64,000 nt of DNA, taken from Progne subis subis. Its lineage: Eukaryota; Chordata; Aves; Passeriformes; Hirundinidae. The stretch is taken from positions 1-64,000 of the forward strand of contig JAKJHU010001524.1 of the NCBI GenBank assembly GCA_022316685.1, in the 5' to 3' direction. The notes below the pieces were generated by a model. The model saw only the letters and a list, made by a program, of their open reading frames with translations, was not told the origin of the DNA and made no database searches. Positions 24,848-37,087 of the stretch are shown one piece after another; the stretch's first letter is position 1; each line of letters starts with the position of its first letter. A program made the position numbers and the translations under genes.

Positions 24848-25541
24848 TGTGGTGGTGCAGAACTGTTTTATTAGGTTTTTGTAAGAAGTTTATGTTATGG
24901 TTCATTTCACTGTATCCACAATTCTGTATCCCTTTTGTGTTGTCTGTATAATAGGGTGTTTTGTGTCAATCATCCCACCCCTCTGCCCCAACCCCCCTCT
25001 CTGGGGCAGCTTGTCTATCACTCCAGGGGGCCCTCCCGGATTGCGAAATCTCAGGGAGAGGGCTTCAGGTGATAGGCCCCCTGGGGGGAATTCCTTTGGC
25101 TCTAGATTTTAGTGGTCCAAGGCTTGGGGGTGGGCACACCTTGTTACCCCCTGAATCCCCTGATTTGTTGTCTTGTTGTATCCTCCCTGGAACCCCTCCC
25201 CCGCTTATAAGGTGGAGGAGGGAGATTCAAACTCTCTCAGCTGCTCAGCTCTCAGCCTCTCCTCTCTGAGCTCTCAGCCTCGGAGCTCTCAGCCGCTCGC
25301 CTCGGAGCTCGGAGCTCTCAGCTCAGAGCTCTCTGCTTCTCAACTCCTGAGCTAATAAACATCTTTTAACCTGCTAAGCTGAGAGCCAGCCTTTTCTCTT
25401 CTGCTGCTGTTGACTGTCTCAACAATAAGGGGTCCAGCTGCTAAGCCGAGAAGCCGAAACGAACTGGCTACATCTGTGTCTGTGTTGACTGAGCTAGCCA
25501 GAGGTCATCTCCCGCCCGGAGCGGGGACAAAACCAGACACA
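24848..25541 (+). repeat. Solo LTR with 6-bp TSD TCTGGG (ERVK-like)
   Basis: The unit starts TGTGGTGGTGCAG and ends CCAGACACA. It is flanked by TCTGGG at 24842-24847 and 25542-25547. A TTATAA box lies at 25205-25210 and AATAAA at 25354-25359, giving the + orientation and 694 bp in total. A 6-bp duplication is the usual size for class II (beta-like) ERVs. Between TATA and poly(A) the sequence is built of repeated GAGCTCTCAGCC-type units. No internal retroviral sequence follows. Confidence 0.85.
25231..25350 (+). repeat. GAGCTCTCAGCC-type short tandem units inside LTR
   Basis: Imperfect 12-18 bp units built on GAGCTCTCAGCC recur about seven times just downstream of the TATA box, in the predicted R region. 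GAGCTC is itself palindromic, so the transcript would fold readily. Confidence 0.75.
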
Positions 25542-28500
25542 TCTGGGCTCAGGAGAGCCAGTACCATTTTATTTTGCATGGTATTATCCCAGACGCTGTC
25601 ATGTTTTGTATTTGTTTATGCATTTCCCATTGGGATACAGGAGTTTGCATGAAAATCTGATCCCTCAAGCAGGTACTGCTTTTCCTACTTCAGCTAATAA
25701 AGGGCTACCTTAAGAGAGGAGAAAAAAGCTTTAAAATGCATCCATACAATGCAGTTCAATGTGGTACATGGAGTTTTATCTCATCCATATACTGCATAAT
25801 AAAATTTACTGTTATATGAACTCTCTTCCATGATGTCCACAGGATTAAGGCTTCAGCAGAAGTGGGCTTTTTTTATAAAGAAATCTGCTGGGTTTGGAAA
25901 AATGAGGCTCAGCTGGGGATACAAGAACTTCATGTCTTGGTAACTGGTTTTGTATCAAATCTGTCAGTGCATTAGGCACTCCTGTCTAAACACTGCTTGG
26001 TAAAATGAAGTCCAAGAGCTTCGGACACCTGCCCAACAGCATAATCATAAATTCTGCTTCCAGGAGACCATTCAGCTCTGAAATCCAGAGAAAGGCCCAT
26101 AGAAGCAGTGCTGCAGAGAAAGATAATCCTCCCGGATAGCTTGGGGAGAGCTGCCTCAGAGCCCCTGGCACAGAATCCCTGCTGGCCTGACTCTGCAGGA
26201 TGCCAGGGAGATCAGCGGGGCTGGGAGCACAGGGACCCCAAAGCTGACAGGGTCCGTCCAGCTGCTCCAAAGCCACCCCAGGAGCAGCAGAGCTACCACA
26301 GGACTGCTGCAGGCAGGCTCTGAACACAAACCAAGGGACAACTCACACAGCACTACAGGCAGCAGACCATTAGGGACAAATGGAGCTTTTTCTTCCAGTT
26401 TAGGAATCACTGCTGCCCAGACCATGCAGAGAATTCCTGAGTATCTGTCTTCTCTGAAAAGACAAATATAATTTCTTGATGCCACCTCAAAAATATCAAA
26501 TCAACCTCCTCTAAATCACCCAGCACAGCCTCAAAAGACCAGTGTTGATTAAGCCAGGACATAAATACTATTTTTTTTCCAAGTGTGGTCTAATTATTGT
26601 ATATTTTACACATAAGGAAGGTTTCTTTAAAACAATCTCCTTATTTCATTTAGCCTACAGAATACCTCAGTTTTGTCCTGTACTGTTTTAGCTTGGGGAG
26701 CAGCAGAAGATAATAAAGTTTAATGGGCACTTAATTGTTCAAAATTCAACGTCTCTGTTACATCAGGGGCCAAGACAAAAACCTGCTGACTGAAAAAAAC
26801 AAGTACATAAACAAATCATTGTAACTGCATTTCCTCTATTACATATTATATTAAAACCTGATGCAAAATGTTAACTCGGAAAAGCTAAATATAACCAAAA
26901 GATTCAGCATAACATTTTAATAGTATTCACAGAATACCCCTAGCTTTGTTAATTTGATAATGTTATTCTCCCTATGTATTTTAAGCCAATGGTACAGCAA
27001 ACTGGGATAGGTGGGGTAGGAATTACACTTTAATTTCTCAAGGATAACAATTAAAGCTCTGCCAACCTATGTACTATGTTGCACTAAATTTACGAACAAA
27101 GGTGACACTGAAGATTAATCAGCACATACAGGCCTGTCAAACTCCTCTAACTCCACAACGTGAATTTATTATGCAAAAATGGCTCCAATACATGAAATTT
27201 ACTGGTTTAGACAGAATGTTCCTTACTCAGCAAGTCTTCACCAGTATTCAGAGATGTTTCTTTAACCAAACAACAAAGCAGGACAGAATTTGAGCCAGCA
27301 CAGACCTTGTTATGATTTATACCACAAGAATTACTTTCAGGATGGTTGCTAAGGGGTTTGTGAGTTCTGATGGGGTCTAGGACCGACTATGGATGGAGTT
27401 GGTCACTCAGTCTATCCCCATCTCTAGGCTAGTTCCCAAGGACAGCCTTCCCTCCCTCTCTTCCAGGCTGTACAGGACACACACTGAAATCAGTTCTCCT
27501 GCAGCATAAGTTCAACATGCATGGTTTCCCTAAACACACTACTTGTAACTCAGAAATCCATGGAAGAGCAGCTTCATTAAAAAAAGGATCAAGCAATTAT
27601 GTAACTAGTGTATGGAAATGGTCCTATTTCCCAGATTTGGCATTGGCCCAATTACTAAGAGCTTTACTTTCCAGCTTCAATATTATGTTACTGAAGCTAT
27701 TATTTTTTTTTTTTTTTTTAATTGGGGAAGATGGAATACTATCTCTGTTGAACTCCAAATCACTTTGGAACATGTTTTAAACAAACTTCCAACCAGCACT
27801 GTAAAGATGGCACAAAGCCTCTCCACCTTTATTACAACAAATAAAAATGATGTACAGTATACCAATGAGTTGTTCAGCACAGAAATCCCAGGTAACACCT
27901 TCACTGCATGGTGCTGAAAGGTGCCTGGAACTCTATATGATGCTGGAGGTTTATTCTGAAGCAACAACACAGAAGATACAACTCACAGTTGTTGTGCAAA
28001 GTTAATGGTGAGGACGTACAATAATCAAGCCAGTAATGACCTGTAAGCTCCCTTGTGAAATGGAAAAGTCTCTTTTTTCTTTCAAAAAAAAAAATTTTCT
28101 TACCATATTCCCAGCAGTGTAAAGGAACGTAAGAAAATTTCTAACAAAGCTCCTCAGTTTTTAAGTGAAAAAAATGACCAGAAGATACATTAATACTGTA
28201 CCAAACTCTAGGGAATCCAAATTTTTGGAGTAGAAACAAGCTCTGTATCTCCCCAACCAATTTCCATAGCTGTTTCAATTACAAAATACTTTGAAAATAG
28301 CCAAAACAGGGTGAACAGTCATGGTGAACAGACACAACTCTGCTTCTTGAATACACAAAAGAAAAACACAAACTTTGATAACAGAAGAACAGCAACATTT
28401 GTACTGCAAGAAAGCACAGAAAGGTTTCACGGGTCACTCTTGGGTTTTATTGTAGCTGAACTGCCAAAAGCTTTGGCAAGTATTTCTTTCAGCTAATTCT

Positions 28501-29029
28501 CTACTAATCAGTCATGTCTTGAAAATATTAGCAAAGCACAAAAACTGACAACACCAAGAATGTTTTTGCTGGAGCTGGCTCTCCAGAATGAGAGAAGGCT
28601 TTACCTCCTGTTTTGGTCTTCTGTCCCTGCTTTTTTGTTTTCTTTTAAATTGCCTCCTTTATTCAACAGAAAAAAAATTGCAACATGTAGAGCATTAACA
28701 ATCAAGTCTTTCTCTCTTGTTTAAACGCTACAAATACAGCAGCAATGGGCAAAATCTGGTCTCAGAACAGAACCTTTCACTTCTTTCCTCCACCAGGTGT
28801 TCAAGATAAAAGCACATTACTGAGAAAGAAGAGCAAGAAAATTAAAAGATGTGGGGAGGTTATAAGTGCAGCTTCACATCCTCTGACTTACAGAAAAGTT
28901 TCAACTCTGTGAATACCCTAATTCAGAAATGGGAACAGCAGCTGGTGAGCTACCAGGAAAGTTTCCCCCAGTCATTCTGATCTTTTTATAAACAAAGGAT
29001 CCAAGCAGAACCCTTTGATCCTGCCTGGT
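25542..29029. other. Unique-looking noncoding DNA
   Basis: No gene or transposon is recognised. A GC-richer patch with chance frames on both strands lies at 26100-26490. Homopolymer T and A tracts occur near 27702-27719 and 28085-28094. Confidence 0.5.
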
Positions 29030-30275
29030 TGTGCTGGCTTGAAAGCAAAACCAGCAAGAGACTCCAAGTCAGAAAAAGCAATTTAATAGGAGAGGAAAAA
29101 AAAAGTAAAATAAAATAAAATAAAATAAATGCAATAGTACAAAAAAATCACTGACAGAGACAGAATACAACCTGACACCCTGTGGTGGTGGTGAGACGTT
29201 AATTTTGAGGAACTAAGGATTTTTAGGAAAGTTAAGATAATAAGTTGCTGAATTAGCTGAAGTAGATAGGTAATCTTTGTTCGCAGTTAACAGAAGCCGG
29301 ATCTTAGATAAGCTACCCTGGATCTTGTAACTCATTTCTTGTCAGCTTTATGTTTATGTAGTTGTGCTTGTAATGAAAAACAAAATGTGGTAAATAGGAC
29401 ATAAGATAGCTGCAGATTTCCTGCTTAAAGGACCCATTGAACACAGGAAACTGTAAGCTCTACCAAGGATCCATTTGTCATGAATGCATTGAAAAGGTAG
29501 AAAGGTCAGGATGAGCAAGACTCATCTTACTTCCTCATTTTGGGTGACCCCTCCCCAGAATAGACCCCCGACTCATTTTAAGAAACAAAGTACGCATGCT
29601 TAATAGCCTTTTTGCCAATTAGCATACGAAGCGAGGAATGGGAGGTGACAGGGGTATGAATATGCATTTGTATTTTGGATATTCAACACTTTTGTAAATA
29701 AAAGGCTTTCTAATTACCTGTGAATTTCACAGTGCGAATTAGGGAAATATCCCGCATGCTGCCCAGCCATAATAAACATACACTTTCTAACTTAAAACTG
29801 TTAGAGAGTTTTTGTCCGTCACAGTTGGGTATCGATACTAGATCAGTACCCATATTTCTTTAATAAGTCAGTGGTAGCAGTCTAGATGAAGTGGTCTTGT
29901 TGAAGCAGTGATCCTGTAGAAAGGTCTGGTAGCTCTTGTCCTCTGGGAATCCAGTGGGTAAGGCTGCCTGTGCTGTCCCAAATCCCAGATTATATCCAGG
30001 TGGGAATGCTTGGCTCCTCCCCCTGGGCGGAGCATCTCACATGGGCTGATATCATTCTATGAGCCTTGCAATGGGTCCTTGATTGCCCATTAAACAGAGA
30101 TAGCTCCTGGAGGGAGTTATCTATGAGTCACGCAGCAGGGCATTGATGGGCCATTAACAGAAGACAGTCTGGAGGGAGGGGGCAAGGGAAACAGTGCCCA
30201 AGCTAGTTTCAACAGCTCATGTAGATGGTGATAGAATACATACTTTGGGCACATCTTACATTGTAACCTAGGACA
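29030..30275 (-). repeat. ERVL solo LTR interrupted by a nested LTR
   Basis: On the + strand it begins TGTGCTGGCTTG and ends AACCTAGGACA. The flanks are CTGGT (29025-29029) and CTGAT (30276-30280), a 5-bp duplication with one change. It belongs to the same family as the LTRs of the 37-44 kb provirus; the part from about 29870 to 30270 looks almost identical to 37240-37645. A TATAA (reverse, near 29990) and an ATTAAA variant poly(A) signal (reverse, near 29080) fit minus orientation. The element is split by a 679-bp LTR at 29192-29870. Confidence 0.88.
29192..29870 (+). repeat. LTR nested in ERVL LTR (4-bp TSD GTGG)
   Basis: The insert starts TGAGACGTTAATT and ends TTTAATAAGTCA. GTGG lies on both sides (29188-29191 and 29871-29874). 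The uninterrupted relatives at 37 kb and 43 kb lack it, which confirms an insertion. AATAAA is at 29771-29776, giving + orientation. Beyond the likely U5 (ending near GTCCGTCACA at 29822) there are 48 more bases containing a partly palindromic segment around TATCGATA, so the exact LTR end versus extra sequence is unsettled. Confidence 0.78.
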
Positions 30276-30354
30276 CTGATGTAAAAAAACAGGGATGAAA
30301 TGGTTGGAAACACTGCAATGTGTGTCTGTACCTGCCAGCTCCCGGGTTCAGGTC

Positions 30355-30575
30355 CCTGCTCCCAGGCAACTGGCAACAGGACAAGGGAAAATGGCCCTAG
30401 GTTCAGGTTGGATATTAAAGAGAAATTCTCCACTGGAAGAGAGGTCATGCATTGGAACAGACTGTCCAGGGAAGTGGTGGAGTCACCATCCCTGAAATGT
30501 TCAAGAAACATGGATGTGGCACTTCACAGGATGCCAAAGGTTGGACTTGATGATCTTCCAACATTAAAGATTCCA
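30355..30575 (+). mobile_element. CR1 LINE 3' end fragment
   Basis: Typical CR1 3' sequence is recognisable: ACAGGACAAGGGAAAATGG, GGTTGGATATTAAAGAGAAA, GGAACAGACTGTCCAGGGAA, GTGGTGGAGTCACCATCCCT and GGTTGGACTTGATGATCTTC. Like most CR1 copies it is heavily 5'-truncated and has no coding capacity. It is followed by ordinary DNA. Confidence 0.9.
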
Positions 30576-32059
30576 TGTCTACACAAAGAAGTTCTCAAGG
30601 GAAATAGTAGCAAAGTGGCTTTGCTGTTGTCCCTGAAAATTATTGCTGCCTTCTGGGCTCTCATGGTAGGGAGAGCAACTGCACTGTCACAGGGAGTGAC
30701 TTTTGCTGAACCAGGGTCAACAAGTCCCGAGATCAAGCCTAAAAGGCTTCCTGGTTTTTGAACAAATATAGAACATACAATTTCTAAATCCCATAGTCCT
30801 TGTAAGACTCCTCCTGCCTTCTGTTTTCTAATCTGAAACTGGTCCAGAGCTCATAACATTAACTTCTTTCATTCCTGACCATTCCATTTTTTTATATACT
30901 GTAAGTAGGATGATATTGCAATATGCTTTCGTCTCAAGTTATTTTTGAAGATATTTCATGCGTGAGATAAGATTAGTTTTAAAAACCCTGGCTCTTTAGG
31001 TGTTAAACACAAGTAGTAAATCCACTCTGTCAAATTGCCCCACTTATAATATTTAATCTTCCTTCTGTAATCAGGAGAGCTGAAGTACACATTCAGAGTT
31101 GTTTTCCTTTGACACAGTTCTCTTATTACTGTCTCTTTTCCTCACATAATGTCCCACAGCAGCTGTGCCATTATGATGATGCTTTCTCTTCTCTTTTTCT
31201 TTTTTTAAACAGCCTCTCTAGCACAAATAATTAAAACATGTATTTACCTTCCATCGCTTGGCTGAGACTAAGTGCACATTTTGCAGGGAGGGGTGCAGTT
31301 GTTTGTTTCTTTTTATTTTATTTCTGAGCAGTGACATATTGATGTTTCGGATAATAAATCATTCCAATTTGTTCATCCCTGCCAACAATGGTTTTAATCT
31401 TCATTTACGACTTGCAAAGTCCGTTTTGTTGGAAGCGTTTGATAAAATACTCAATTACCATTTTTTTTTTTGCACTGCAGTTCAACTGCTGTGCTGATAA
31501 AGGCTCTAGCTCAGAAGATAAACTGCAAATAATTCCTGAAGAACAAATGTCAGAGGCAGTTTACAATGAATGGGATTTCTTTTTTGAGCAGATTATTCTC
31601 CCACCAAAGTGACAGGGCAGCTCAATATTTATTTTGTTGAGAATGTAATTTAAATATTGCTTAACACCTGCTCCCTGCAGTCAGCTACTCAGCACAGAGC
31701 ACTTTCAAGGGGTTTGGAGTGAGGTCCCAGATCTACTAACATATTTCAGTGACTTGATTTAAGAAGTAGAAATGGCAGCTTCAAGACACACTTGGCAATT
31801 CTTCCCAAGTAAATAAAGGGAAACACCACCAGAACACATGTGCTGCACACAACCTGTGTGCTCAGGGACCCAGGAAAACCACAGAGCAAATGTGTGTGCA
31901 AAAGGGGGACATAAGGAAGAGGTCAAAGTTTTCATCTAGTCCCCGTGCAGCTTCTGTGACATTAAATACAAGAAAAAAAAACATTTGGATTACTTTTCAT
32001 CCTTTCATCTCTAGGAGAGAAGACATCCCAAGAGTTCTGTGGGAACTTCCCCCCCCGGA
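30576..32059. other. Noncoding DNA, unannotated
   Basis: No gene is recognised. An AT-rich block at about 31258-31650 looks less degenerate than its surroundings and is noted as a possible conserved element, on impression only. Confidence 0.4.
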
Positions 32060-32350
32060 TACTCTCCAGAAGGCTATGGTAGGTTGCTGCCTGTGGTCAG
32101 CTCATCACGCATTGCTGCTCCTTCCCTTGCTCCAGTGTGGAATCCTTCCATGGGAGACACTCTTCCATGAATTTCTCCAACATGAGTCCTTCCCACAGGC
32201 TGCAGTTCTTCACAAGCTGCTCCAGCATGGATCCCTTTCCATGGGGTGCACTCCTTCAGAATCAGGCTGTTCCAGCGCGGGTCCCCTGCAGGATCAGAAA
32301 CCCTGCCAGGCTCCTGCTCCAGTGTAGGCATCCCATGGGCTTCCAGCCAC
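32060..32350 (+). repeat. Degenerate minisatellite, CTCCAG(C/T)(A/G)TGG units
   Basis: Imperfect units of roughly 40-55 bp start with GCTCCAGTGTGG, GCTCCAGCATGG, GTTCCAGCGCGG and GCTCCAGTGTAGG, each followed by a TTCCATGGG- or CCCCTGCAGG-like half. The array is decayed. It produces overlapping chance frames on both strands. It may derive from a larger avian repeat that I cannot name. Confidence 0.6.
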
Positions 32351-33055
32351 CTTCAGGTTCCTCCGGGTGCTGCAGGGGCACAGTTGCCTCACCAACTCCC
32401 GCTACAAAAACCTGGTGACATTCAACAACTGAGCTCAACTCCCACTGCTGCAATTCCTTACAGCAAATTAGGATTTTCCCTTCACACAGTTGTGGAGTTA
32501 ACCTGGTGATAGAGTAGTGACCACTGTCATCCAAAGCACTGTATCTCAAAAGGATCATTCATAAAATATTTTCACCTAATAAGTGGCTCTTCCAGTCCTT
32601 TAAAAATCAGAGTATTCTTCCAAAAATGCTCTCCTGAAATGCACACAAACTGTACATGTGAAACACCTGTGAAGGTGCCGAGAGGACGGCACAGCACAGC
32701 CAGGGATGTACCCAGAACACTCCCTGAGAAAAGGTCCCTTCCTGTCTTTCCAAAGAGCAAGTAGCCATGAGCCATTTATCTTAATGAATTAAAGGTGAAA
32801 TTATTGTAATTATGTCTTTTGTTTCAGTTTCTTAATCTGTTTTCAACTACCCTGGTTTATTTGCTTCAGTTATGTGGGGGTTGGTTTTTTTGTGCTCAGT
32901 TTTTGTCTGGAGGGATTCAAAGAACACACTGAAGGTGGAGCCTTCCCCTTTCCTCACGAAAGACTTGGAATAAGAGGCATGCAGGATTCACACACACAGT
33001 ACTGCAAGGGAACAGGAACCCAGCAAAATCAGATTTATTTTAATGCAACACTGTC
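32351..33055. other. Noncoding DNA, unannotated
   Basis: No gene or repeat family is recognised between the minisatellite and the next LTR. Confidence 0.45.
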
Positions 33056-33571
33056 TGAGAGGAATGACAGATTTGTCTTTACAAACAAGCCCTGGGTCTG
33101 CTGGTAGATAAAACTAGCACTGAGAGAGAAAAGAAACAATGGGAAGGGTTCCACTGATTGATGAATGGAAAAGAAGATATTTGCCTTTACAAACAAACTG
33201 TAGGTTTGCTAATAAATGAAATTGGATATTGAAAGATGAAAGAAACAATGGGAAAAACCCATAAATTCCATAAGAATTAAAAATTAAAAGGGGTGGGGGG
33301 GGGGGGGGGGGTGTTATACATTAAAGGGGAATCTTAGGTATTAGACACTCCGGGAAGTCTGTACCTCTCAAGTACCTCAGACAATGGGGAAAGAGAGAGG
33401 GAAATGCAGCCAGGAACTTAGGATAAATAGGAGGCTGTGTCCTCCAAAAATTTGAGAGACCCCAGGGGAAATGCCCCATGGCCTCTCCCTTTATTCAAAT
33501 AAACTAAAAGGACTCCTCTGTCTGGTTTTTGGACATAAACCTCTAGCATTTATGGATTAATATTCCTAACA
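33056..33571 (+). repeat. Solo LTR with internal duplication (putative 4-bp TSD TGTC)
   Basis: It starts TGAGAGGAATGACAG and ends ATTCCTAACA. TGTC flanks both ends (33052-33055 and 33572-33575). AATAAA lies at 33498-33503. In U3 a unit beginning TTTG(T/C)CTTTACAAACAA and ending GAAACAATGGGAA occurs twice (about 33072-33148 and 33180-33256). A G17 run (33295-33311) follows. The duplication is short, so the borders are probable rather than certain. Confidence 0.7.
33295..33311 (+). repeat. G17 homopolymer inside LTR
   Basis: Seventeen guanines, preceded by GGGGT, within the LTR U3. Length is likely unstable. Confidence 0.9.
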
Positions 33572-36500
33572 TGTCTGAAGTGTATAAAGTCCTTTGAAAG
33601 GCCATAATCTGCAAAATTAGGTCAAATACCTACCTGCACTTCAGAGACCTTTATACTCACAACTAGCAGGAAGGAAAATCACACTAAACCAAAAATATGC
33701 TTTGAGTTAGTACATTCATCATATCAAATACATGTGTATGAGCTTTAGTTATAACCCTAACTATTTATAAAAGACTTCCTCTAACTACTTTTATATCCAT
33801 GTACGTATAATAGGCATATATAAATCAGAGCATGTCTTTTCTCAAGTTCTCATCTCACCTATGAATACTTTGCTCTTCTCTTCAATAAAACAAAATTAAA
33901 ACTTAGGGATTAAAAAAATAGAGAAAGTGTTTTTACAGACAAAAAAATACTCATTAAGTTCCTTTTAAAAATTGTAATAAATGACGAGGGAGCGACTGCA
34001 AATGATCTGATCAGAAGTAGTAGAGATGTAGACTTCTGGAATACAATAACCAGCATACACTTAAATGAAGCACACATGCACATTAAGTCCAGAAAACAAT
34101 GCCATGACACATGCAGAACCAGAATGGGAAGGTGGTGACTAACCTGGCTGCCAGGGTTAACAGAACTGGGCACAGAGCACAATCTAATGATAATATGAGT
34201 TATTACAGAGACAAGATGGAGTATCCAATTCCCCAGCATGTATGTGCATGTGTACACATGTACATCTGTAAATACATGCTTTACAAACCTATTACTGCTT
34301 TTCACCAGCCTCTCAAAAAGTATTGAGATTAATGAATAATTTGGTTTCCAAATCTCTCATTGTTCTTCTTTGCTGCTGTGGCTCAATACAGACATCATTA
34401 CTTCTCCACCAGTGTAGTGATTCTGTTTGTCATGCCTGAAACAACTACAGCATGGAGATTAAATACAATTTATATCCACATAAATCATTGAATAAATGAA
34501 TCATGAAATTAATACGTAAATTGTGTGTTTAACCTCTATTTATACAGTACTGTCACCATGTAGTAAATCTAAAACTAATTGCAAATTCACAACTCTGCAA
34601 AAAGAACACCATGATAAAAGCTTGACATGTTTATTAACTAACTGTTGAACTACATTGAGTAAGTAAATAACAGTCATGCCAGAACAGGGAGAGGAAATTA
34701 TATTTAAGCACAGATGTCACCTGTATGAAATGGCTAAAACTATTTTAGATTAAATTTTGATATTAATCAAAGGATACTCCTATTTAATTTTTGACAGACA
34801 AATCTGTTTCCATTTATTCATGATTCCATTAAACACTCCATTTTTAAACCTGAATGTCATGTCCATTCTCAGTCTGGTATGTTCATTTTAATGTCTTTTA
34901 AAAGGAAATGTGAAGAAGAAAACAGCAAGGTTAAATGGTAATAAAATCTTCCTACACTGTAGACAAAACACCCTCAAAGGACCAGAAAAATTATTTTATA
35001 TTAGGTTAAATTCCATTATTTATTTCTTTGATACATAAAGAACAGAACACAAGCCTTAAGATACCATATCTAATTTGATTTCTACCTATTTCCAGTGCTT
35101 TCTGATGAAAGGCACCTCCCATTGGATGATCATGGAAGGTCCCCAGCTGCATGCACCAACACAGAGATCCTTCCTAAGCCTGACTTTGTTCTAGAATTGC
35201 AATGTATTTAAGACATATAACATTGAAATAGATGTTATATGAAAGCACCTGCACAAATGTGTTTGTAACATCCCAACAGTCACTCAGGTGCTGAGAGAAC
35301 AAAAGGGAGGGGAGATGTTCTCCCTTCAGGCAGCCAAGATTGATCCCATGGCACAAGGTAATTGATGCTCATCAGGAGTACCCATTGCTGCCAAACACAA
35401 ACTTCATTGTGGAATTCCTAATATTGACCCTTGTTTCTTAAAATCCTCAGCTGCTGGAACTGAGCAAATATAGTAAGAAACAACAGAAAATAGAAGAAAT
35501 TATATCTGTCTAAGAAATCAGACTGGCCATATGCCACCTCCCTTCTTAGCTTTTTTTTTTACCTTCAACAGGTCAATACAGGTACCCTACATGTGCAATT
35601 CCCAAGCAGGATGTGAGCACAAGGCAGGTTCATAACCATGGAAAAATGAATCCTTGCTGAATATTAGAACAGCAGAGTGAAATCGATTATATAGTAAATA
35701 TGTACTTTAAAACACAGCAACTGGCCCACTGGGCAAACCTCCTTTCTTAACTGGCAATATAAACTTGAAAAACATCCCAAGTAAATTCCAGTGGATTCAA
35801 ATGGAAAATGCATTCTGCTAGGGAAGCAAGTGTCTGATTCCAGCAAAAAGGGTGAGATCCTGAAATAGCCAAGACTGATGAGAAAACTCACACAGAATTT
35901 TATGCACTTGTTTCCAGGCTTTAAGTAAAGATAAACTCAGATAAAGCAGATAAATTTTACTTCATATGGAATTTATAGACTTAAGCTGTCCCCTCATGGC
36001 AAATTCATCCTGCCCACAGCATTCCTCACACTCTGCCAGATGAGGCTACACAAGCATTAGGATCCCCATCCCACAACCTGCACAGTAGAGCCACAAAGAG
36101 ATGATGTGATTTGTGCAAGGTCACCACATGAATCATTTCCAGGGCCAGCAATGAGACCTAAGTTCCTCAACTCCTGGTTCTGGCAACTAGACCATAATGC
36201 CTTTAAGTGTATTACAGCAAACAATTCTTTGTGTCATCAATCTCGGCTCCAGAAGCGCTCTAAATCACTGGAGGATTATGACATTTTTATGGGAGGACAA
36301 CACTTCATTACAGACCTGAGAACTTGGGAGGAAGAGTAGGAAAAACTCCCAAAGCTGCTGAGAAAATCTCAGAAGCTACACTGGAAAGCGATTGTCTATA
36401 AAGACAAAATATTGAAACTGCTGCTTACTACTCGCTATTTCTTATCCATTTATTCATGTATTTTCCATATTTTTTACCAGTTTGAGGGACACAGAGAAGA

Positions 36501-36882
36501 GAAATAACAGCCTGTGCCCCATGTCCTATGGATAAAAGGAACACTGGCCATTACAGAGATGGCTTAGAAGCAGAGTTTGAACAAGCTATGTGATTTTTTC
36601 TGAATGATGAATAAATTGCTGCAATCATGTACAAATTTTCCAAAGTTAAAAAATAAATTAAATAAAATGTTCATTTCTTTTCACAGTAGATAATTTAATT
36701 GCATGAAACAGAATACAAAGACCTGCAGGAAAACAACACGGCCCAGTCACCAAACTGTAAATCATTCTTACAGGGGGTTTTGACAATTTACTGTGAGGAA
36801 AATTGCACAAATCATTACAACATCCACTACAAAATGCAAAATACACATTTCAGTATAGCTATTCCTTAAATACATGAACAAC
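33572..36882. other. Unique-looking noncoding DNA
   Basis: AT-rich DNA without a recognised gene or transposon. The 131-codon minus frame at 33910-34305 shows no domain. Confidence 0.5.
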
Positions 36883-36909
36883 AAAAAAAAAAAAAAAAAA
36901 AAAAAAAAA
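36883..36909 (+). repeat. A27 homopolymer
   Basis: Uninterrupted A run. I see no retroposed gene upstream of it, so it is better read as a simple repeat than as a retrocopy tail. Confidence 0.9.
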
Positions 36910-37032
36910 TCAGAGAAGGGTTGAAGGGTTACTTTCTTCATGGGCTGTTCTTCTTATGTTTAAGTGTTTTAACTATACTGTCAAATGAAAAAATACAGGA
37001 AATTAAGCAATAATAAATTGATATATTGTAAT

Positions 37033-37087
37033 GAATCTCTCCAAAAGCTGTCTGGACATGGCTCTGGGCACCCTGCTTGAGCAGGAG
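37033..37087 (+). mobile_element. CR1 LINE 3' part, left half (split by provirus)
   Basis: AGCTGTCTGGACATGGCTC and CCTGCTTGAGCAGGAG match the CR1 block just upstream of the terminal repeat. It stops exactly at the proviral LTR. The continuation is at 44492-44551. The last five bases (AGGAG) are the target duplication. Confidence 0.85.

Noticed and set aside
24893..25423. Alternative LTR limits TGTTATGG to TCTCAACA
   Set aside because: The ends are plausible, but the wider unit 24848-25541 has an exact 6-bp duplication and TG...CA ends, and the narrower one has none.
33910..34305. 131-codon minus-strand frame
   Set aside because: It has no domain, its residue composition is that of AT-rich chance frames, and nothing supports transcription.
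36883..36909. Poly(A) tail of a retrocopy
   Set aside because: No coding or transcript-like sequence is recognisable upstream and no target duplication was found around it.
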